NCBI GenBank assembly: GCA_016932575.1 | Contig: JAFGCO010000010.1 | Coordinates: 1-13,308 of the forward strand | Length of the DNA stretch: 13,308 nt | Direction of reading: 5' to 3' | Origin: a bacterium | GTDB taxonomy: Bacteria > Zhuqueibacterota > QNDG01 > JAFGCO01 | Part shown: piece by piece, positions 1-8,085 of the stretch | How positions within the stretch are numbered: position 1 is the stretch's first letter | Layout: every line of letters starts with the position of its first letter | Position numbers and translations under genes: made by a program | Notes under the pieces: model-generated | Database searches by the model: none | Told to the model about the DNA's origin: nothing | What the model saw: the letters and a program-made list of their open reading frames with translations, nothing else

Positions 1-2085
1 CTCAATGTCCTTTTCCGCGCGGATGTTCTGAGTCACTTCAACATACAGAATGTATATGCCGCTGACAATGATCTGGCCGGAGCTGGTGAAGCTGTCCCAT
101 AATTCATCACCGGAACCGTCCGTGTGGTCCTTTTCCCAGATCAGATCGCCGCGCTCGGTGAATATTTTCAGCTTGCAGATACCGGGCAGCTCATAAAAGG
201 CGATTCGGTCATATTGCGATTTGTCACCGAACTGCAGGGCCCGGGCCCGGATATCATAAGGATTCGGTACGACGCGTACTTCTTCAAGCAGCATACCCTG
301 GGGACGTCTCAGGTACGCCGGGTAGCTGGTCAATGTCCAGAACATGTTACTTACAAGCGGTACTCCAGGGTGAACAATATTGGTTGATCCGTCGTCTTTG
401 GTTTGAATATAATAGTAATAATCGAAACCACGGGTGGCGGTTAAGTCTTCAAACTCGTGGACAACATCCGATGCAGTACATTCAAAAATTTTTGTATAGA
501 CTGTCAACGGATCCAAAACATTGGATTCGGAACGATAAATGATATATCCGTCAAAATTCGGCCAGGTCACTGCATTATCAGCCCATGTGAGCAGAATACG
601 GTCTCCTCCTGACTGGACAGTGAAATTTTCCGGAGGTGGCGGCGGTTGAGGAATTTCATATCCGGAGTTATAATTGCTCAGGACATTTTCAAAAGTTTTA
701 AGAATGGAATCTTCGCCTGTTTGAACCCATTCGCGTTTATAAGCATTATGATCTGTGGTTTCCGATCCATCCGGCATAAACAGAGCGGGTCTGCCAGTTT
801 CGTTTTCCCAGGTCACCCAGTTTCTTCCCACGGAGCGGCTTTTTGCCCGATCAATACCCGCCACGCATTCAGCGAGTACGATATGAATACTGTCGCCATC
901 GGCCAGTGTATATGGACCGTATCCCTGGGTCTGGGTGTACCCGCCGGGATCGGTACCCCATTCATTGGCATAACTGTCACCCACTTCTTCGGCATGTGTT
1001 TTATCTGCATGACCGGCAGTCATGACTTCATATTTGGCCTTCATTGCGGCTTCATCATAACTGCTGTAGGGGACCTGAACCGTAGCATCGTCACTGCCGA
1101 GATACATGGTTGTTTTTGGCTGTCGCAAATCATCAGAACGGTCTGTTGTTGATTTGTCGGCATGCAAAACCACCACACCTGCATATTTGGCTGCAGACAA
1201 ACGGCCATCGTCTCCGAAATTGGGACATCCCCAGTCATCAACCCCCTGTCCGGAATGAGGACCGTACCAGGAATAGAGAGCCCGGAATTTATAGTCATCG
1301 GCGGCCGGATCTGTGCCGATCACCTGATTGATAGTATTCCGTCCCCATGTGGCTTCCCACTGCCCCCAACCTTCGTTGAAACTGCTCTTGGCTTCTCCGA
1401 CCAGGGCGTATCGGTATTGTGTGAAGAAAACAAATTCTTCAAGGTCCTGGGGATTTTTATCACCTTCTGCATTGAACACCCCGTTATTTTTAATCACATA
1501 ATCATAAATGAAATAGTTATCATGATTCTGCTGGCTCCATGCCATTACTTTTTTTGTGATATTAACACCCGCAGCAGTATTGAATTCAACCTGGACCATA
1601 CGGTCACAGGGAAGATTTGCATCGGTTTCATCCAGCACATCATGGAGATCAATGGCCGATGCCAGAACATCATCCACGACAACGATCGGGTGTGCATATT
1701 TGCCGATCATTTTAAAATCCTGCTGAAAAATTTGATAAATACGTTCAGAATCCACACGGGGACCGATACATGCAACTTTGTGGGTGTATGTTTTATCCAT
1801 TACAGAATCATAATAATTTTTGCTTCCTACCCAGATTGCCTTGGCGCGGGAACAGGTTTGATTCTGCCCATATGCGGCCGGCCAGTACAAATTGTTGCCG
1901 GTCTGCACGACACCGGCGCCTTCCACTTCCGTTCCCTGTTCGGATAATGAATCATGCAGTTCGCCGATTCGAATCCATTTCAATTCTCCACCCTGTCCCT
2001 GGGCGCGCAGGGAATGAAACATGCCGCACACGCACAAACCAGCGATCAAGAGGAGCATCTGCTTTTGAAGGATTAATTTTTTCAT
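1..2085 (-). CDS. Secreted FnIII / T9SS-like C-terminal domain protein A (3' end outside window)
   Basis: Open from an ATG at 2085 to the window edge, 695 codons with no stop, so the C-terminus is missing. The start has a ribosome site (GAGGAAC) and lies 23 nt after the receptor A stop, so the two are probably co-transcribed. Residues 1-28 form a Sec signal peptide ending LRA|Q; no lipobox. Residues about 30-480 are a module I do not recognise, shared with protein B (motifs SEQGTE, HDNYFIYDY, VIGTDPA, DDWGCPN, GPYTL..GDSIHIV). A five-proline linker at 481-485 leads into a fibronectin type III-like domain (about 486-590, LTWADNA, DGYIIYRSE). From about 603 a FlgD-like/T9SS-sorting-like domain begins (VVPNPY at 605-610, then IAFYELPG, ERGDLIWE, GSGDELWD, SGIYILYVE). 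Inferred role: surface or outer-membrane-associated partner of receptor A, possibly binding its ligand. Function of the N-terminal module is unknown; no catalytic motif seen. Confidence 0.9.
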   Translation of the reverse strand, partial: MKKLILQKQMLLLIAGLCVCGMFHSLRAQGQGGELKWIRIGELHDSLSEQGTEVEGAGVVQTGNNLYWPAAYGQNQTCSRAKAIWVGSKNYYDSVMDKTYTHKVACIGPRVDSERIYQIFQQDFKMIGKYAHPIVVVDDVLASAIDLHDVLDETDANLPCDRMVQVEFNTAAGVNITKKVMAWSQQNHDNYFIYDYVIKNNGVFNAEGDKNPQDLEEFVFFTQYRYALVGEAKSSFNEGWGQWEATWGRNTINQVIGTDPAADDYKFRALYSWYGPHSGQGVDDWGCPNFGDDGRLSAAKYAGVVVLHADKSTTDRSDDLRQPKTTMYLGSDDATVQVPYSSYDEAAMKAKYEVMTAGHADKTHAEEVGDSYANEWGTDPGGYTQTQGYGPYTLADGDSIHIVLAECVAGIDRAKSRSVGRNWVTWENETGRPALFMPDGSETTDHNAYKREWVQTGEDSILKTFENVLSNYNSGYEIPQPPPPPENFTVQSGGDRILLTWADNAVTWPNFDGYIIYRSESNVLDPLTVYTKIFECTASDVVHEFEDLTATRGFDYYYYIQTKDDGSTNIVHPGVPLVSNMFWTLTSYPAYLRRPQGMLLEEVRVVPNPYDIRARALQFGDKSQYDRIAFYELPGICKLKIFTERGDLIWEKDHTDGSGDELWDSFTSSGQIIVSGIYILYVEVTQNIRAEKDIE
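76..312 (-). repeat. Left copy of the near-identical C-terminal domain segment
   Basis: This stretch of gene A matches 13072-13308 of gene B in inverted orientation without gaps. By hand alignment, 76-162 pairs with 13222-13308 with only 2 mismatches in 87 nt, and 163-312 pairs with 13072-13221 with about 23 differences in 150 nt. The rest of the two genes is much more diverged. The match may continue beyond the right window edge. Confidence 0.85.
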
Positions 2086-2108
2086 AGTGTTCCTCATTTA
2101 TTGATGAA

Positions 2109-5100
2109 TTAATGTAAATCAAAAGAGACCCGAAGCCCGTAATATATTTGCCGAGGATCCAGAAACGAAAAACAGTCCTGATTTGGCATGTCGATATAAG
2201 CCTTGTCTTCGAGAATTTTATCGATGCGTTTTGGGTTGACAATGACCCAGGTATCATCAATATATTCCAGATATCTCTCCGTTTGCCGGGAATAATAGAT
2301 AAGACCGGTTTTGGGGAGCGTATTCTCATCAATGTTCCCCACAATTTCGATGGGTTGAAATTCGACGCCGCGTTTACGATAAGATCCCACACGGTCGTCG
2401 CCCGGAATATTCTCGTAATCATCACTCTCGGGCAGATGCAGGCTTTCATAATAATAATTCCTGTCATCATTATCTTCCCAGTTTACCATTGACATCCGGC
2501 GATAATTGAAAAGGTTGTCGATGTCGACAAAGGCCTGAACGCGGACTTTTTTAAATTGAAAGGTTTTGCTGAATCGTAATACAGAATTAAAATAGTCGGT
2601 TCGCTGGACATTGTTTTGCACGGTTGGATCCAGATCGGGGTTATAGGTTTCCCATTCTCCGGCCTGCCAGTTCAGCAGCATGTTCAGTAAATATCCGCCG
2701 GCCGGATAAATACCAAGCACTGAAGGTCCGTAATTATCGGGCGTAAATAATGATAGGTTCAGACGGGCATAGGGACGGGGGATGGGCCTCTGCTGGTACA
2801 GATTGACTGTCGCTTCGGTGTAATCTTTTTGCAGCAATGGATCCTGGTATCTCTGATCGACACCAAATTGACCGGAAGTGGTCACCTGGTAGGTGTAATT
2901 TGCAAAGAAGGTCCACCAGCGTCCCCTGTTTTTACGCAGTGTGAGTTCAAAACCCCGGATATCTTCATAACTGGTATTGGTTGTCTTGTTATAAACGGTC
3001 CCAAACAGCGAGGTGTATTGCGTGAAGTTCTGCTGATTGGAGACATCCTGATAGAAAGCGGCCAATTGCAGCAAGTAATTATCCAGGAGTGTATGGTCAT
3101 ACCCAAGTTCATAGGAGATGGTTTTTGCCAGGGTTAAATTCGGATCGCCCAGTGATGTGAGGATGTTGTCTTCACTGCGTCCGACCCGATACATGGTTTC
3201 GAATGCCGGAATCTGTTTAAAGTGGCCATAATTGAAAAACAGCTTCGAATTTTCCGTAATGGGATGGGAAATGCCCAATCGTGGGCTGAGCTGCCATTGC
3301 CCTTTCGATTCGATCATCTGATAATTATTCTCCGGATCATATTTCGAGGAGATAAAGCTGTTGTCGTAAGGATCGATATTCCACCAGTTCGAATTGGAAT
3401 TGCTGTAATCCAGCCGCAATCCGACATTCATGATAAATTCCTTGGTTTCCAGTTTGTCCTGAAGGTAGACGGCTGCTCTGACGGGGTATTTGCGCATCAC
3501 AATATGCTGTGACCATTTGGTGCCGTCCCCCAGAGACTGGATGGTTCCATAATTCATATCCAGGTCGTAATAGACCACTTCCACACCGGTTTTCACCAAA
3601 TTGCTGAAGTTGATCTGACTGGTTAAATTGGCGTTCAGAGTTGTGGATGTCGCTGTGGTATTGTCCCGCGATTTGCTGTAATGCCCGCCCATGAACATTC
3701 CGGAAACTTCACTGTTTTGGCCTTCGGATTTATAGCCAAACGGAGCTTCATTGACTAAATAACCGGGCAGGATTTCATAAATCTTTTCCTCATTCCGCCG
3801 CCGCATCGGTTTCGCCCTATATTTTCGAACGAAATGTTCAAGGGATACTTCATAAAATGTTTTAGGATTGAGTGTATGGGTGAATTTACCCGCCAATGAT
3901 TGATGGCTGATATCCGCCAGGCTGTATGCCCCTGTGTTGAACATGTTGCCCGGTCTATCCTGGACTGTCTGGGCAAGCTCCCAGGGATACCGCATATACC
4001 AGTTCTGACTGGGATCCCAGGTCAGCCAATTTTCCATATGGGTATATTGCTTGCCAGCCAATCCGGTAATCTGGAGCCGCATGGATTCACTGATATCCGA
4101 GGTAATTTTCAGATTCAAGTCGTACTGAACATAATCATCCCGGGTAAGCGGAAACAGCAGCATTTCCCGTTCTCTTCGATATGAAGCAAAAAATCTGGGA
4201 TTCCCGAGTATTTCACCCAGAAATGGGATCGGTCCGCCCAGACCGCCGTCGATGACATAATCCGGTTCGTCGAGTGGCGGCTGTTTCCGGGTTTCCCACA
4301 TGAATTGCCTCTGGGCTCCGATTGGCGTCAGATTATTGGTGGGATCATTATCAGTCATAAGACGTTCTGAAACCGCATTCCATCCTTCGAATTCCAGATA
4401 CTGACGTTGCGTGTATTCATCCCAGGCACCGTTATCTGTACCGGTCCAGCAGACGTCATCATCATAATAAGGCTTTAAAAAATAGGAGTCTTTATCAAAG
4501 GGGGATTTATCGAAATGCTTGGGTGCCGGGGGACTGTACCTGGTTTCAATTGAACCGTGATAAGCAGATTTGCTTCCTTCCTGTGTCACCACATTGACAA
4601 TGCCTGATCTGACCTGGCCGTATTCAGCATTAAAGCCCCCTCGTTCTATCGAAATCTCTTTGATAGCACTGAGAGCCACGGAAGAAACCGGCTTGTTATT
4701 TCTCGGATCGCGCAGCGTGACTCCATCCACCTGAAGCATGGCTTCATCCGAGGTTCCGCCGCGTATCTGAAGATTGCTTTGGATGCCTGCCTGCAATCCC
4801 ACCACACTCTGAATATCGGATACCGGCAATTCGGCCAGTTCCTGAGCCGACACCGCCACCACACTGGTGGCCACGTCGCGTTTGATGGGATTCTTTTCGG
4901 CGACAATCGTGACGGTTTCTCCTTCAATCGCCTCCATGGTAAGTGCCACATCAACACGGGCGGTCTGGTCGATTTTTACACGGATATCCTGGACGGTTAT
5001 CTTTGCATATCCAATTACCGATACATTGAGGTTGTAGGTTCCTGGCGGTACATGAAGAATGGTATACTGCCCTTCCAAATCTGCGGCTGCGCCAAGTTCG

Positions 5101-5261
5101 GTATCTTCAATAAGGATATTGGCGCCCGCCAGGGGATCACCGGTCTGTTTGTCCACGACAATCCCGGCGATTTTCCCTGTGGTCCCCGACCATAATGATG
5201 TGGTCAGGATGATGGTCATTATCATCAACCATGACAAGACCTGTCTCGTTCTCACTCTCAT
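2109..5261 (-). CDS. TonB-dependent outer-membrane receptor A with carboxypeptidase-regulatory-like N-domain
   Basis: 1050 residues. The open frame extends upstream to 5399, but that extension overlaps the LacI gene and has no ribosome site; the ATG at 5261 is preceded by GGAGG with a 9-nt spacer and starts a clean signal peptide (1-26). Domains: carboxypeptidase-regulatory-like beta-sandwich at about 29-110 (GKIAGIVVD, GDPLAGANI, GQYTILHVPPG); a TonB-box-like segment GETVTIVAE at 114-122; plug at about 125-230 (LQIRGG, VDGVTLRD, IERGGFNAEYGQVRSGIVNVV); then a beta-barrel ending RVSFDLH. A conserved insert at about 264-295 (YYDDDVCWTGTDNGAW) follows the plug. Role: TonB/ExbBD-energised uptake of a ligand too large or scarce for porins. 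It resembles SusC in domain order, but no SusD gene follows; instead a FnIII/T9SS-type gene starts 23 nt downstream. Substrate cannot be told from sequence; the neighbouring LacI regulator makes a carbohydrate plausible. Confidence 0.95.
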   Translation of the reverse strand: MRVRTRQVLSWLMIMTIILTTSLWSGTTGKIAGIVVDKQTGDPLAGANILIEDTELGAAADLEGQYTILHVPPGTYNLNVSVIGYAKITVQDIRVKIDQTARVDVALTMEAIEGETVTIVAEKNPIKRDVATSVVAVSAQELAELPVSDIQSVVGLQAGIQSNLQIRGGTSDEAMLQVDGVTLRDPRNNKPVSSVALSAIKEISIERGGFNAEYGQVRSGIVNVVTQEGSKSAYHGSIETRYSPPAPKHFDKSPFDKDSYFLKPYYDDDVCWTGTDNGAWDEYTQRQYLEFEGWNAVSERLMTDNDPTNNLTPIGAQRQFMWETRKQPPLDEPDYVIDGGLGGPIPFLGEILGNPRFFASYRREREMLLFPLTRDDYVQYDLNLKITSDISESMRLQITGLAGKQYTHMENWLTWDPSQNWYMRYPWELAQTVQDRPGNMFNTGAYSLADISHQSLAGKFTHTLNPKTFYEVSLEHFVRKYRAKPMRRRNEEKIYEILPGYLVNEAPFGYKSEGQNSEVSGMFMGGHYSKSRDNTTATSTTLNANLTSQINFSNLVKTGVEVVYYDLDMNYGTIQSLGDGTKWSQHIVMRKYPVRAAVYLQDKLETKEFIMNVGLRLDYSNSNSNWWNIDPYDNSFISSKYDPENNYQMIESKGQWQLSPRLGISHPITENSKLFFNYGHFKQIPAFETMYRVGRSEDNILTSLGDPNLTLAKTISYELGYDHTLLDNYLLQLAAFYQDVSNQQNFTQYTSLFGTVYNKTTNTSYEDIRGFELTLRKNRGRWWTFFANYTYQVTTSGQFGVDQRYQDPLLQKDYTEATVNLYQQRPIPRPYARLNLSLFTPDNYGPSVLGIYPAGGYLLNMLLNWQAGEWETYNPDLDPTVQNNVQRTDYFNSVLRFSKTFQFKKVRVQAFVDIDNLFNYRRMSMVNWEDNDDRNYYYESLHLPESDDYENIPGDDRVGSYRKRGVEFQPIEIVGNIDENTLPKTGLIYYSRQTERYLEYIDDTWVIVNPKRIDKILEDKAYIDMPNQDCFSFLDPRQIYYGLRVSFDLH

Positions 5262-5358
5262 TGTTTGATTCCTCCAAGCTTTTAGTGAATAAAAATTGAT
5301 TTTTATATTACATTCTTCGCTTTCTGTGGTCTTAAGATACTTTATATCTGATTCCATG
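5262..5358 (-). other. Short gap between LacI gene and receptor A, with ribosome site
   Basis: This 97-nt gap holds the receptor A ribosome site (GGAGG on the minus strand, 5271-5275). It also contains an A/T-only inverted repeat at 5289-5306 (seven-base arms around TTGA), too weak in GC to be a convincing terminator. I find no convincing -35/-10 pair here, so receptor A probably depends at least partly on transcription through the LacI gene. Confidence 0.5.
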
Positions 5359-6402
5359 CTATATCTCTTGATAGTAAGCGATATTTTCCTTTGTAACAAT
5401 ATCTAAGGACATTAATACAGTGCTTTGAACAGGTTCTTTTAAAACAATATGCCGATATAATGAATAAATCCCTTTATACCCTTGTATTTCCGGCTTCTGA
5501 TTGATAATAAAATCAATGAGTCCCTCCTTAAGATACTGTTTGTTTTTTTCTGTCAGATCATATCCAATGAGTGAATACTTTTTTTCAGGCCTGTTTTCCG
5601 AAATATACTCTACAATTTTATATGCAAGCGCATTGGTGGTAAAGATACCATCGATTTTGTATCTGGATTGGAATATTTTATCCAGAAGATGATCAATATC
5701 ATGCATTGGACTTTCAATGACTTTTGGAAAGAATGTGTGCAGTTTGTAATCCGGTTTATCCTGAAAATATTGTATAAAACCATATGCACGATTCTGCAGA
5801 TGATTGCCTTTTTGCTGTACGGTAATAATGGCAATTTCACTGGGATTGGGCAATAGCAAATGCATTAATTTAGCAGAAAGCCATCCGCTGTTATAGGCGT
5901 CTTGTAATATATCACAGAGGCTTTTTGTGCCATGAACCGGAGAATCGAAAAAGACATAGGGGATATTATCTTCAAGGTGCAGAACAAAATCTCGAATCAC
6001 ATCCAGGTATAATCCCGGGGCAATGAGTAATCCGTCAATGCTGTTTTGGATGGCAATTCTGGAAATTTTTTGAAATGATTCTTTCGAATTTGCGTCATAA
6101 TGGAAGTAAGTGACGCGTATGTTTTGCTTCCAGAGTTCGCTTATTGCTTTGTTGATGCCTCGCATTGCCATCGGCCAATAGCCCAGTTTAACATCTGTCT
6201 CCGGCATGAGGACGCCAAAAGTAAATTTTTTATTTTTTTGAAGCTGCTGTGCAAAAAGGTTGGGTTTGTAATCGAGCTCAGCGATAATTTTCCTGATTTT
6301 GTTCTCTTTTAGCTTTGAAACATTGCCGCGTTTATGAATGACACGATCCACTGTGCCAATCGATACATTAGCACGCTTTGCAATTTCTTTTAGAGTGGCC
6401 AA
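5359..6402 (-). CDS. LacI-family transcriptional repressor (sugar-type periplasmic-binding-protein fold)
   Basis: 347 residues, the usual LacI-family length. Residues 3-22 are the helix-turn-helix (LKEIAKRANVSIGTVDRVIH); the TVDRV form, with Asp where many members have Ser, belongs to a familiar subgroup. About 48-57 is the hinge helix (PNLFAQQLQ), retaining the Leu that in LacI/PurR inserts into the central CpG of the operator. From about 62 the effector domain follows (FGVLMPE, DGLLIAPG, IPYVFFDSP, DGIFTTNALAY, LIGYDL), as in Peripla_BP_4-type sugar-binding regulators. The start codon is TTG: an in-frame TAA lies only 18 nt upstream, and any later start would delete the DNA-binding domain; a weak GCGGA site precedes it. 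A palindromic operator with central CpG lies at its own promoter, so autoregulation is likely. It is upstream of and co-oriented with receptor A, which it may control. Ligand not identifiable. Confidence 0.95.
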   Translation of the reverse strand: MATLKEIAKRANVSIGTVDRVIHKRGNVSKLKENKIRKIIAELDYKPNLFAQQLQKNKKFTFGVLMPETDVKLGYWPMAMRGINKAISELWKQNIRVTYFHYDANSKESFQKISRIAIQNSIDGLLIAPGLYLDVIRDFVLHLEDNIPYVFFDSPVHGTKSLCDILQDAYNSGWLSAKLMHLLLPNPSEIAIITVQQKGNHLQNRAYGFIQYFQDKPDYKLHTFFPKVIESPMHDIDHLLDKIFQSRYKIDGIFTTNALAYKIVEYISENRPEKKYSLIGYDLTEKNKQYLKEGLIDFIINQKPEIQGYKGIYSLYRHIVLKEPVQSTVLMSLDIVTKENIAYYQEI

Positions 6403-6493
6403 TAGATTTGGTCCGCTTTAATTTTGAGAAAAATGACGGTGGGGAGTGCCCAATTTTATTTCATTGTAATAATAAACTGTTTTGGTCTGTGTC

Positions 6494-6511
6494 ACTGTGA
6501 ACGTTCACAGT
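6494..6511. promoter_or_regulatory. Perfect 18-bp palindrome, likely LacI-family operator
   Basis: ACTGTGAACGTTCACAGT is its own reverse complement over all 18 bases with CpG at the centre, the classic geometry of LacI/PurR-type operators. It begins 8 nt downstream of the -10 element of the LacI gene promoter, so bound repressor would cover the transcription start. An outer inverted pair, AAACTGT at 6474-6480 and ACAGTTT at 6507-6513, overlaps it. I found no second full copy in the window. Confidence 0.85.
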
Positions 6512-6519
6512 TTTGTATC

Positions 6520-6548
6520 ATTGTAATGAATTGTTTAATTATTGTCAA
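6520..6548 (-). promoter_or_regulatory. Near-consensus sigma70 promoter for the LacI gene
   Basis: On the minus strand, TTGACA (6543-6548, 6/6) is separated by 17 nt from TACAAT (6520-6525, 5/6). The predicted start is near 6513, giving an approximately 110-nt leader before the TTG start at 6402, with the operator palindrome at its 5' end. A second ATTACAATGA, identical to the -10 region, lies 57 bp further downstream (6461-6470) but lacks a matching -35. The rest of the 257-nt gap (6549-6659) is AT-rich, with no clear terminator after the upstream regulator gene. Confidence 0.8.
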
Positions 6549-6659
6549 GAGAAAATTCTATTTTATTAAAATAAATGGATTTTTTCGAACAGGCCGGTTT
6601 TTAATTTCTATTCGGATGACACATTCAATTCAATATCTGATGGATCGTCTTAAATAAAA

Positions 6660-7868
6660 TTACCAGAAATTCTCTTCCGGGCTGATTTCATGAAGATAAA
6701 TAATATCAGTGGCATAAACCGTTCTGTCGTAGCCGCTGGCTCTAAACAGGATTTCGAAATATTCTGGAACATGGCCTAATTTTTCGACAAATTTGCTTTC
6801 CAGTTGCTTAAGGCTTTGCGGATCCATGAAATATTTGATAATTCCGATGGTACCTGTCTCATGGAAACTGGTAAATATAAAGACAATATTTTTATTGGGT
6901 CCGGGAATTTTTCTTACCACGCCCAGATCTGTGTGATAAAAAATCGGATTAAGATCGACTACATTGGTAATGGTCGTATCTTTTAAATCATCGTGATAAG
7001 TCAGAATATTGGGATAAACTTGATAGCTGAATTTTGATTTTCTGAAGGTCTGGTCGAAGGCAGCAAGTGTATGAAATGATCCGACAAAAATAATATCCTC
7101 GTTTTTAATATCAGAGGCGGTCACATTTGATGAATAGTTTAATTTGAAATTTTGCTTTGTTTTTACAAACAGACTGATGATATCAGAAGAAGGCCAGACG
7201 CTGTTTCTTGGGAACATTGGAAATCGCAAAATAATATAATTCCGTCGTTCAATATCCTGGATTTTGAAAAGATTGAATTCTGCTTCTGAGTTGATGTCGT
7301 CTCTGCGCATGATTGTTCTGAGAGGCAGTATGTCGTCATCTTTTACATAAAAGAAATGATCTCCCAGTACGATTTGTTTGGGAACATTGTTGAATAAAAA
7401 GCCGCTCCAGATCGGATCATTTCGATAAAATCCCACATCATCAAGGAGAGGGGCCTTCAGCAAATATTTATAGACAAAATAGGCATTGCTGAATAACAGT
7501 ATGATCATGGGAATTATCCAGTAAAGACGTTTGATGAAATCAAATTTTGGTCTTTTGCGGTGCATAAATCTGATTTCATAATGCCCTTTGGGCAGATCAA
7601 CTCTGATTTCATCATGAACACCTTCATGGCTGTAATACTGCTCCAGTTTTTTTCGTAAATTATACATATAGACACGAACGATCGTGTCGTGACTTGGATC
7701 GAAGTTAACCCCTTTATGGAAAACTTCATTGGCAATCGTGTATTCTTTTGGCGTGATGTTGTTGATAGAGGCTTCGAACAGATAGGAAAGTAAATCCTGA
7801 TAGACCTGAGAATTTGCAAATGAATCGCTTTGTAGAATTTTCTTCAAGATGTCTTTTTTATTGAGCAT
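6660..7868 (-). CDS. Membrane-anchored one-component regulator: winged helix, TM, extracytoplasmic domain
   Basis: 402 residues from the ATG at 7868, which has GGAAA 7 nt upstream; a GTG four codons earlier (7880) lacks a ribosome site. Residues about 5-103 form an OmpR/CadC-like winged helix: KEYTIANEVFHKG, FDPSHDTIVRVYMYNLRKKL, and the wing IRVDLPKGHYEIRF. This wording is typical of winged-helix regulators abundant in Acidobacteria. A basic stretch (RKRPKFDFIKR) precedes one transmembrane helix at about 115-136, so the DNA-binding domain is cytoplasmic and residues about 140-402 face the periplasm. That domain begins DPIWSGFLFN...IVLGD and contains no motif I can assign a ligand to. No receiver domain is present, so it is ToxR/CadC-like in topology rather than a two-component regulator. 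It is divergent from receptor B and upstream of the LacI gene. Regulation of the flanking receptor operons is inferred from position and from GTTAA repeats at its promoter. Confidence 0.85.
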   Translation of the reverse strand: MLNKKDILKKILQSDSFANSQVYQDLLSYLFEASINNITPKEYTIANEVFHKGVNFDPSHDTIVRVYMYNLRKKLEQYYSHEGVHDEIRVDLPKGHYEIRFMHRKRPKFDFIKRLYWIIPMIILLFSNAYFVYKYLLKAPLLDDVGFYRNDPIWSGFLFNNVPKQIVLGDHFFYVKDDDILPLRTIMRRDDINSEAEFNLFKIQDIERRNYIILRFPMFPRNSVWPSSDIISLFVKTKQNFKLNYSSNVTASDIKNEDIIFVGSFHTLAAFDQTFRKSKFSYQVYPNILTYHDDLKDTTITNVVDLNPIFYHTDLGVVRKIPGPNKNIVFIFTSFHETGTIGIIKYFMDPQSLKQLESKFVEKLGHVPEYFEILFRASGYDRTVYATDIIYLHEISPEENFW

Positions 7869-7882
7869 CGAATTTTCCACAT

Positions 7883-7983
7883 GTTAAGCGCTGTTAAAAT
7901 GAATATAGGCATTCTGATTTTTACTGTCAATGTAAAAATTTCATATGAGGAACAAATGTTAATTGGTCGCATTAACGGTTAAT
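7883..7983. promoter_or_regulatory. Phased GTTAA half-sites in the divergent regulatory region
   Basis: On the plus strand GTTAAG/GTTAAA occur at 7883 and 7893 (10 bp apart) and GTTAAT at 7958 and 7978 (20 bp apart). An inverted ATTAAC at 7971-7976 forms a 13-bp palindrome (ATTAACGGTTAAT, 7971-7983) with the last copy. Same-face direct repeats at about one helical turn are how OmpR-type winged helices bind. The first pair overlaps the predicted start of the regulator gene and the second pair lies upstream of its -35, on the side of receptor B. Binding by the adjacent regulator is inferred. Confidence 0.45.
7902..7930 (-). promoter_or_regulatory. Near-consensus sigma70 promoter for the membrane-anchored regulator
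   Basis: On the minus strand, TTGACA (7925-7930, 6/6) and TATATT (7902-7907, 5/6) are 17 nt apart. The predicted start is near 7895, giving a leader of about 27 nt before the ATG at 7868, which supports that start. Confidence 0.75.
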
Positions 7984-8028
7984 TCACAGTTTTTCACCCA
8001 TGATTGCTTGATATATTGTTTTGATTTT

Positions 8029-8057
8029 TTGTATTTAATTGTTATTAATGTTATAAA
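8029..8057 (+). promoter_or_regulatory. Candidate weak promoter for receptor B
   Basis: TATAAA (8052-8057, 5/6) lies 17 nt after TTGTAT (8029-8034, only 3/6). The region is very AT-rich and other pairings are possible, for example TTGATT at 8021-8026 with ATTAAT at 8044-8049. A poor -35 would fit an activator-dependent promoter with the GTTAAT sites 50-70 bp upstream, but this is a weak call. Confidence 0.3.
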
Positions 8058-8079
8058 CAGGAATATAAATTTAAAGCGC

Positions 8080-8085
8080 AGGAGG
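8080..8085 (+). promoter_or_regulatory. Strong ribosome binding site deciding the receptor B start
   Basis: A full AGGAGG lies 9 nt before the ATG at 8095. The reading frame stays open upstream to 7963, but that stretch runs through the AT-rich regulatory region, so this site sets the true start. Confidence 0.85.

Noticed and set aside
646-1947. Long plus-strand open frames across gene A (for example 646-1152 and 1162-1947).
   Set aside because: They are antisense to a continuous frame with a signal peptide, a FnIII domain and a paralogue at the other end of the window.
5289-5306. Inverted repeat ATAAAAA-TTGA-TTTTTAT as a terminator after the LacI gene.
   Set aside because: The stem is A/T only and no GC-rich hairpin with a U-tract is present; at most a weak structure.
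5262-5399. N-terminal extension of receptor A by 46 residues.
   Set aside because: It overlaps the end of the LacI gene, lacks a ribosome site and would bury the signal peptide; GGAGG before 5261 fixes the start.
6461-6470. Second copy of ATTACAATGA as a further promoter -10 element for the LacI gene.
   Set aside because: No -35-like hexamer lies at 16-18 nt; the closest (GTGACA) would need a 21-nt spacer.
6424-6657. A 77-codon plus-strand open frame between the LacI gene and the membrane regulator gene.
   Set aside because: It runs antisense across the promoter and operator, starts at a TTG without a ribosome site, and its product has no domain-like features.
7869-7880. GTG start at 7880 for the membrane-anchored regulator.
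   Set aside because: There is no ribosome site before the GTG, while GGAAA is well placed for the ATG at 7868.
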